From Bugulina stolonifera (taxonomy: Eukaryota > Bryozoa > Gymnolaemata > Cheilostomatida > Bugulidae), in contig OW285189.1 of assembly GCA_935421135.1 (NCBI GenBank), positions 24,058,298 to 24,122,297 of the forward strand: DNA of 64,000 nt, read 5' to 3'. The notes under the pieces are model-generated. The model did not search any database, had not been told where the DNA came from, and worked only from the letters and a program-made list of their open reading frames with translations. This document shows, one piece after another, positions 57,040 through 64,000 of the stretch. Position 1 is the stretch's first letter. The number at the start of each line of letters is the position of its first letter. The position numbers were made by a program, and so were the translations under genes.

Positions 57040-58810
57040 TCAGTCTTCCTCCATTTTGGGAGCCAAATAGTATCTGATATGTCCTAATCCATCTCCAATC
57101 TTATATTCCACAACTGTAATAACAAAGATGAATATGAGCTAAAAACCCAACGGCTATACTTAGCTGGTATCTTCCCATAAAATGCTCTTAGGAGAGGACA
57201 ACTTCAGATGAGAAATGATGCATACTAGAGTAACAACTTTGGACAGGCATCAATCATTGGTTTGTATCAACGGTTTGATATACTGATACTCTAAACAAGT
57301 GTGGTCTGTTACTTTACTGACCAAGGAGAACTGACATAATGGAAATGAAATTCAGAATAGGGAAAACTGTGAGAGGTCAACCCTACATGTATGTCTTACC
57401 AAGGGGCGTGTCATTTGATAGAGAAAGTGTGACTCGTTCGGAGAGGGGAGCTGCTTTTGTGAAGTGGTTGAGATATTTGACAGCAAAGGTGAGAGTGCAG
57501 GGGTCATTGAGGTCTATACTAACATCATTACCATCATCTCCTGTACCTGTCTGTGAGAACTTCATACTTGCTACAAACCAGTGGGAAAGCATACATAACA
57601 AAATACTAGGACACATTATATATAACAAGTCAACAAGCCTTACTGTAATCCCAAATATAAAATATATTGCAATGTATAATCTCACTTGTACCTACAGGCT
57701 ACAAGTAACCAACTTAAGCCCTGTACATTGACAGGGATTAATAATATAACAGCATAACACAATACTCACCATTGCTGCTGTCTCCTTTTACTGAAAATTT
57801 GAGTCCATCTTTGGTGACACAGATGGTAACAGATTCACCGAAGTTGCTCAAGTCTCGGCACACTCGTGCAAACTCACTGGATGGCATTTTTATTATTGCA
57901 CTATAATCTGTCTCAGGAATGCCAACCTGTTCAATGTCTATGTCTGTAAGTTTCATGGCAAACTCGGACATCCTAAAACAGTTGCAGGAAGAATTGCAGT
58001 GACAAAGAAAGCATAACTAAACCCAAATAAGTGTAAGGTAGGTAAAGGCAACATGACATGGTTTAGTAATCGAGATGGATTGAAAGCTTACTTATCACCA
58101 TTTGAAGATTCAAACACCATGTTCAACACATCACCATCGTCTTCTGCTTTGAGTGTCATCACGTCATTATTCGCTGCGCATTTTATGATTTTTGCCATTC
58201 TGAAATGTCAAAAACAAACACTAATATAAATATTATATTCATATGGGCCTATGGAGAGCCACAGGCAACTCAATAAGGTAGCTAATTAGGCCTAATTATA
58301 TTTATTATTATTATTTTTATATCAAAAATAGTTAATTTTCATCATATTCATTTATCCCGTTTCACTTAGTTTCGTGCACGTTTCGAGCATGTTAAATCAA
58401 CGAGTTGGAATTTTAATATACTGCCATCTTGGGTGAGCCCAAAGCAGAACTCCACCGAAAGGTATTCAATCAATGAAACTGATACTGTACTCTGTGAATG
58501 AGACCATCATCGATTATGAGTCCATGACCATTCGCCTAAAAACCAGTATTGCTTAATGGAATACATTATTATACTATATGACAACCTACTGTTTACAGTT
58601 TATACCGAGAGAGAGGTTCCTATCACATCTGAATGGATCAAACGCTTCGTTCCTTAGGCACATAGACACAAGAGCGACATGAGAAGAATCCATTGCCTGC
58701 AAGCTCATTCCCTTTGACGAGATATCGAAAGACCCATCATCTATCAAGGTAGTAATTGCATCCATCAGCCTCTTCATAACAGTAGTATCGCTCATTCGTG
58801 CCTCAAACAT
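57040..58810 (-). CDS. PCNA: Proliferating cell nuclear antigen
   Basis: Sliding clamp for DNA polymerase delta and repair factors; a ring-shaped trimer in the nucleus. Five exons, 58810-58590, 58199-58092, 57972-57770, 57570-57400 and 57113-57040, total 777 bases (258 aa; human 261). Family stretches are MFEARMSD at the start, [48 protein letters not shown] and the C-terminal [10 protein letters not shown]. The lysine that is ubiquitinated or sumoylated in other species (K164, in VTKDG) is conserved at the same number. The exon 1 donor is CA/GTAGGT at 58590; earlier GT sites break the frame with exon 2. The gene is head to head with DNAI1, and an E2F-like site lies about 100 bases upstream. 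Confidence 0.97.
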
Positions 58811-59092
58811 CTTGAGATATGTTTTATTGCTTTTAAAATGGAGATTGAACAAACTGACTCGGTCCCAACGCCTTGACGAACAACAGCAGAGTGAGGTTCC
58901 CGGGAGCGGGAATTTCTCGTTGTCATCATTGGTCAGAAGAGGCGATGTTGATTGGACCGAATGTCTATTTCCTGCAACAGTTCTTGCGCATGTGCCTGTC
59001 GTTGCTACCAGCAACGCTACATGCTCATTGCTACCAAGCTGAAGGCTGAAGTGTGATTTGATTCAAAAAATTGCACTAAACAAAATTGTGAA
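58811..59092. promoter_or_regulatory. Bidirectional promoter PCNA / DNAI1
   Basis: A 282-base gap between divergent start codons, more GC-rich than its surroundings. It contains an E2F-like GCGGGAAT (58906-58913; reads ATTCCCGC toward PCNA) and an RFX X-box-like inverted repeat at 59001-59015. Confidence 0.75.
59001..59015. promoter_or_regulatory. RFX X-box-like site
   Basis: GTTGCTACCAGCAAC is a perfect inverted repeat (GTTGCT-N3-AGCAAC) that matches the RFX X-box GTNRCC-N0-3-RGYAAC at all but one position. It lies 78 bases upstream of the DNAI1 start, where X-boxes of ciliary genes are usually found. Confidence 0.75.
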
Positions 59093-62000
59093 ATGCCACC
59101 TAAAAGGCAGCAAAAGGTAAAACCAAACTCTAAATACATGCAATTTTTTAAATAGGTTTATCGTGTGTAAATATTCATAACCAGTGATAGTTTAGCAGTA
59201 GTCACAAAAATGGAGTAGGGAGGAATGTTATGTTGTAGTATCTCGAATCTGAAATTGAATTTAATGAGAATTCAAAAGGGTAATCCGCATTTTCTTTTCT
59301 AAATCAAATTGAAGTCATTCGAAAGTATACAAATTAATTTTAGCACATGTTCAGCTACTCCATTAGTACATGTAATTTAATGCACATGTTATGTATACTG
59401 AGTATCAGCACTGAATTTGATATTGTGAATAATTGTATTTTGAATTTCCATTCCAACTTCAATTATGCCATTATGTGTGATGCATACATACTAAACTGTC
59501 TTTTTTGTAGGCATTTGCTGGAAAAGGAGGAAGAAATAGAAAGGTACGTTTATTAGTGTTTAACTGAATGTAAAATGTATCGTAGTTATCTGGCAGTGCC
59601 AATTTTCCATATACATTTATATAACATATTATATCGCATCATGTACAGATCTACATGTACACTGTATATTACATTATATACCTATACAATGCATTTGTGT
59701 CACTTAGTTTTAACTTATTGCTCTAATGCATATAACTATTTGACCAGGAAAATAAAGGGGGCCCCAATGGTGTATTTGAAAGTGTGGCGGTAATTTACCA
59801 CTCTGTTGGTCAATGCGTGAAAAATATAATTTACAGTTTCATAAGCATTCATAGCATGTTTTTGAACAGCTTTATATAAGTTAATTTAAAGATTATTAGA
59901 TTTGTATATAATTTGTGCACAGATTAATTATTATTGTCATCAGGCCTTATGATATCTTACACTTAACTATCTTGCTATATGTGTTTTATTCAATACCGTG
60001 ATATAATTCAACATCTGAAAGAGAATTTAAAAGATATATTTTAATATTTATTATGATAATGGTCATGCGGCATATACATGTACTCATGTTGACGCAATGT
60101 CAGTATGTGAGTGTAAATATTTATATTATCTTATATGCAGGAAGATGATGACCTGACTGAAGTTGGAGACCAAGATGAATGGCTAAATGCCAAGACCTTG
60201 GTCAAACCTGAGGATCAACTCAACCTTACAGAAGTAGTAAGTGTATAATCTGAATATAGTGAGCTTGTCTCACTCGTCTGCTATTATTTACTGTATGTTC
60301 AGTATTGAAGTTGCGTTTCACCTCAAATTATCATTTTGATTGAATAAATTCTACTAACACATGAATAGATTTTATTGCAAACACATGCTTTGCCACTCAG
60401 AGATTCATGCTAGAAAAGGGTCATATTTAGTAATATGTTAATAAAACAAATTTTAGGAGCTGAAAGAAGAAATCACCAGAATTTTGACAGCAAACAACCC
60501 GCATGCACCACAGAACATTGTGAGGTACAGCTACAAGGAGAACACATACAAGCAGACGGCACATGTTGATCAACTGGCTGTGCATTTCTCTTTAGATGGT
60601 AATCTTCTACATAAGGAATCTGATGAAGCGAGAAGACAACTTGCCAGGCAAGGTCTAGCAGAAGGTAAGTGACACCATAGTTGTATCATTTTATCTACCA
60701 TACACAGTGTTACAACAAACAAAGTTGTGTGATGGACAGTTAAGGATGACAACTCCATCAATAGCTCAGTTTAGTGGTAAACTCCTAATTTGGTGAAAAG
60801 AAAACAGCGGCCAACATATGGACATACATTGTATACATTGTACATATAATTATGTTCTGACATCGCTATTGATGGCTAAACTTTAGGTAGGTTCTGACTT
60901 CAGGTTCACGCGTGATACAGAATATTTACACTTGCAAATATACATATAACTTCTTGATGTCTTACTGATCCATTGAATTAGTTGTGATTATACTTGATGG
61001 ATGTTGGTTATTTCTAGCCTACTCATTCTATGGAACAGGTAAAAACTATCAGTAACACAAAATCAAGCAGCTGAATTATATTTGTGAATATAATTTATAT
61101 ATAATTATGTGTATTGTTGACATATTACATGCCAGCACATAATAGACTAGATAGCACAGCAATTATGAGTTTAGAAGGAATTTAACCTGTACTATATGAT
61201 TTTTCTATAATTTTAGCTCTACTCTGTAATTTCCTTGAGGTTAGCTTACGGCATGTTTCTTAAACTCTCTTTTTGTACAATCTCAATCTGCAAACTCTCA
61301 GAAATATTTCAGTGACGACGTGTACATTTTTCTGAATACTCTATATGCCAAAGTCAGCTTGATGGTAGAAAAGAAGGAAATCTCCAGTTTATACACAAAG
61401 ATGGATAGAAATATTGCCTATTCTACTTTGTAATGACTTCTCTAGACACTCTTGTAGAGCATGCTGAAGTAATACTTTACATGTTGTGATTGATTTGCTA
61501 ATTGTTGTCACTATCGCTGATGTTGCTTTGTGTTGACAGAGTTGGTTGATACAACTGTACTATAAATTGGTATCAGGGACTTTGGCTGCATGTTTAATTT
61601 CACCATTAGGCATAATATTAATTAGCTGTAGTTCATCTCATCTAACTTTTCAATAAAGTCGCAATGGTTACACCATATTATGATGTTACTGCTTTGTCTG
61701 AGGAGTGATGCTAAATGACCCTGACCCCTTTAAGAAACTGTGCTGTGTTTCATTGATTTTGACTGCTGTAGGTACATGTACATCATAATATGTTATACCT
61801 ACAGTTATAATATATACTAGCCTTCGCTGATGACATCGTATATTATACCTACAGTTATATTATATACTAGCCCCCGCTGACGAGGAAGCTGCTGAAGATG
61901 AAGCAGAGAAGATTGAGGAAGTGAAGGCAGATGGAGAGGATGATGGAGTTACACCAGAACCAAAGGCTGGAGGAGCAAAGAAATTGACTAATCAGTTTAA

Positions 62001-64000
62001 CTACAGTGAAAGGGCTTCACAGACATACAACAATCCTCACAGAGTGGGTGATTCCGTCTCTTCAACTAGTGCATGCTATTACGCTACATATGCTATTACA
62101 CTACATATGCTATTACGCTACATATGCTATTACACTACATATGCTATTACACTACATATGCTATTACACTACATATGCTATTACACTACATATGCTATTA
62201 CACTACATATGCTATTACATATGCTTATGGTGCCTATATTTACTCATTATATTTGCGCATGAAACATAGGAGTAATTACATATACAATGTACCTTATAAA
62301 TTGTCACACCACTAGTTTGCTTAATCATCTGTCCCTTGCCAGCATATATCCGTTTAGTGTCATGATTATGCGATTACAGGAAAGAGGTACTGCTACAGAG
62401 CCTCCTCCTCGTGCCACCTTCTCAGCCAATGCCAGTCAGTGGGAAATATTTGATGCATACAAGGAAGATTTTGAACGCCAGGTACGTGAATGGTTGGGTT
62501 AGTAATACACAACCACTGCACGCAGTTTGATTGCATATGTTACTACACCTTTAAGAGTAAATACGCTCTTGCTCACAATAGAAATAATGGTTATATGCTG
62601 TCTCTACGAGGACCGCTAGTGGAACAGCAATTCCTGCACCCCCTTTCCTAATAAAGGTTGTGATTGAATGGTAACATTTAACACACGAATGGGCCGAGTT
62701 TATATGTATAAATGGCGATTGATCTCCTTCAATATAAACTCTGATAACGTGTTATGAAGACACTGTCGTGTGTTGTATAATCAGTGTGTTCTCATTGTGT
62801 GCTGATTGTGGTTGTTAATTGTCGTTTGTGACATGCTCATTACTAATTAACTAATTAATAGATGCTCAAAAAGATCGAGGAAGGTGGACTATCTCGAGAA
62901 GAAAAACAAAAATTAGCTCTTGCGGTAATTTTTCTAATATACACCTACTAATACACGCATACATAACTATACTATTTACACTTACTAATCTCCAGTTATC
63001 CATGTATTTACAGGCGAAACATAAAGTAACGTATATTTCCTATTCTTCTTCTTCAGCACATTATAGTAAATTACAAATGCTATTTAAAGTTTATAAGTTA
63101 TTGGCAGTCGCAGATATATGTAGCATCTACTTATAATAGTGAGTAAACCATTTTAATACGGTGCACAAACATGCATGTAAAAATAGATTGCATTAGTTGA
63201 CTCACTTTAATCATTCAAATACATGAATACTAAGGTAAGACAAATATATATTATATATCGTATATATCCATGTATAGCTTCTAGATACAATTGTGTTGGA
63301 ATTTCTTTTTAACAGTTGTACATGTATCGTGATTCCCAGTGTTCTGTTATTTATATATAATGTATTTAATTGGTTTTTATTATAAGACCAATAATAATGT
63401 GCTTTTAGGAGAGGAATAAGGAGAAGAAACTTCCTGGAAGGAAAGATGAATCAAAGAGTAAGAAGAAGCTTACCTCTATTGATGGACAGGTTAGCAGACT
63501 ATATAAATATGTTTTCCACTACACTTTTGCTTCATAAAATCATAGGAAAGATAACTCCAAAGTGATGTAACAACAATATTGCTGACAAACTGCCAATCTC
63601 ACAATTTCTATAAGTTGTTAAAAGTGAAAAGCTCTTTGCGTGCCTTTGGCCGAATTGTTGAGGATTCTATAGTGTAGCAACAGCATCATGCTGTATAGTT
63701 GTTCCCTGCCCACTGATAACTTCGGTAGGTGTTATTGTTGTATATTATATTATTTCACTGCGTATTATAAAGGGATGTACGTATACAGGTTGCACATGTA
63801 TATATTGTTATATTAACTATAACATCGCAACATGAGAACGTACACATAATATATACCCAAATATACCCTATCTCTGTTTGATCATACACACAATGGCATA
63901 TGCTACAGAGTGATGACTTGAACATGATTAGCAAAGCTGTCAAGGTCATAGAGCGGATGATTAATCAGAACACATTTGACGATGTTGCTCAAGGTACTTC
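59093..64000 (+). CDS. DNAI1: Dynein axonemal intermediate chain 1, N-terminal part
   Basis: Intermediate chain of the outer dynein arm, needed for ciliary beating. Exons in the window are 59093-59116, 59511-59543, 60141-60236, 60457-60664, 61871-62043, 62380-62481, 62862-62924, 63409-63489 and 63909-63993, about 288 codons ending in phase 1; the WD40 region lies beyond the window. Diagnostic stretches are [63 protein letters not shown] and the end [19 protein letters not shown] segment ([16 protein letters not shown]). A lysine/glutamate-rich linker (exons 7-8) precedes that end. Expression with other ciliary genes is likely through the X-box. Confidence 0.95.
61791..61890 (+). repeat. 50-bp tandem duplication of an acceptor junction
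   Basis: The end of DNAI1 intron 4 with the start of exon 5 is duplicated. TTATACCTACAGTTATA, TATATACTAG and CCYYCGCTGA occur at 61793-61830 and again at 61843-61880, period exactly 50. The downstream copy gives the frame used here; the upstream acceptor (after 61820) would lead to an in-frame TAG. Confidence 0.93.
62072..62225. repeat. 19-bp minisatellite after DNAI1 exon 5
   Basis: Eight copies of TATGCTATTACACTACATA starting 30 bases after the exon 5 donor. The open frames in all three phases are a product of the repeat. Confidence 0.95.

Noticed and set aside
58586..59014. Extended N-terminus for PCNA starting near 59014
   Set aside because: PCNA proteins begin MFEAR; the extra sequence is the divergent promoter with the X-box and E2F-like site.
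61921..62315. Overlapping open frames through the 19-bp repeat
   Set aside because: The first 123 bases are DNAI1 exon 5; the rest is minisatellite after the donor at 62043.

Overview
This is an AT-rich animal nuclear genome segment. Every coding gene except none is split by canonical GT-AG introns, mostly short to medium, and the genes have clear metazoan orthologues: endoplasmin/GRP94, HSC70, TMEM101, KISH/TMEM167A, PCNA, an M17 aminopeptidase and the axonemal dynein intermediate chain DNAI1. DNAI1 means the organism makes motile cilia. Compact divergent gene pairs, abundant microsatellites rich in TACATGTA-type palindromes, and no sign of trans-splicing suggest an early-branching or otherwise compact invertebrate. 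A sponge is my best guess, but that is inference from style rather than a diagnostic marker.

Layout: 1133-4083 (+) uncharacterised four-exon gene; 4968-11088 (-) secreted-type or acidic calcium-binding protein made of about 40 thrombospondin type-3-like repeats, 5' end not found; 11089-15017 repeat-rich intergenic DNA with a probable non-autonomous hAT element; 15018-23036 (-) GRP94 with HDEL tail and an upstream ER-stress element; 24130-39062 (+) an 18-exon DUF4062-like/NACHT/TPR protein (TTC41/NPHP3-like), whose 15th intron carries a young LTR retroelement; 39400-41476 (-) TMEM101; 41841-44197 (+) HSC70; 44649-53294 (-) M17 aminopeptidase with a 1.5 kb inverted-repeat transposon in its first intron; 55122-56330 (+) KISH; 57040-58810 (-) PCNA; 59093 to the end (+) the N-terminal half of DNAI1.

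Shared logic: TMEM101/HSC70 and PCNA/DNAI1 are head-to-head pairs with promoters of about 0.3 kb, and HSC70 and the aminopeptidase converge on one palindromic poly(A) signal. Two chaperones (ER GRP94 and cytosolic HSC70) lie here with stress elements (ERSE; weak HSE). The retroelement LTRs carry a perfect four-unit heat-shock element beside a TATA box.

The two strongest unexpected signals are this apparently heat-responsive, very recent LTR element, and a recurring pattern in which minisatellites and short tandem duplications sit on, or include, exon/intron junctions in several unrelated genes. All exon joins were inferred by eye from splice consensus, reading frame and homology; summed coding lengths are divisible by three for each complete gene.
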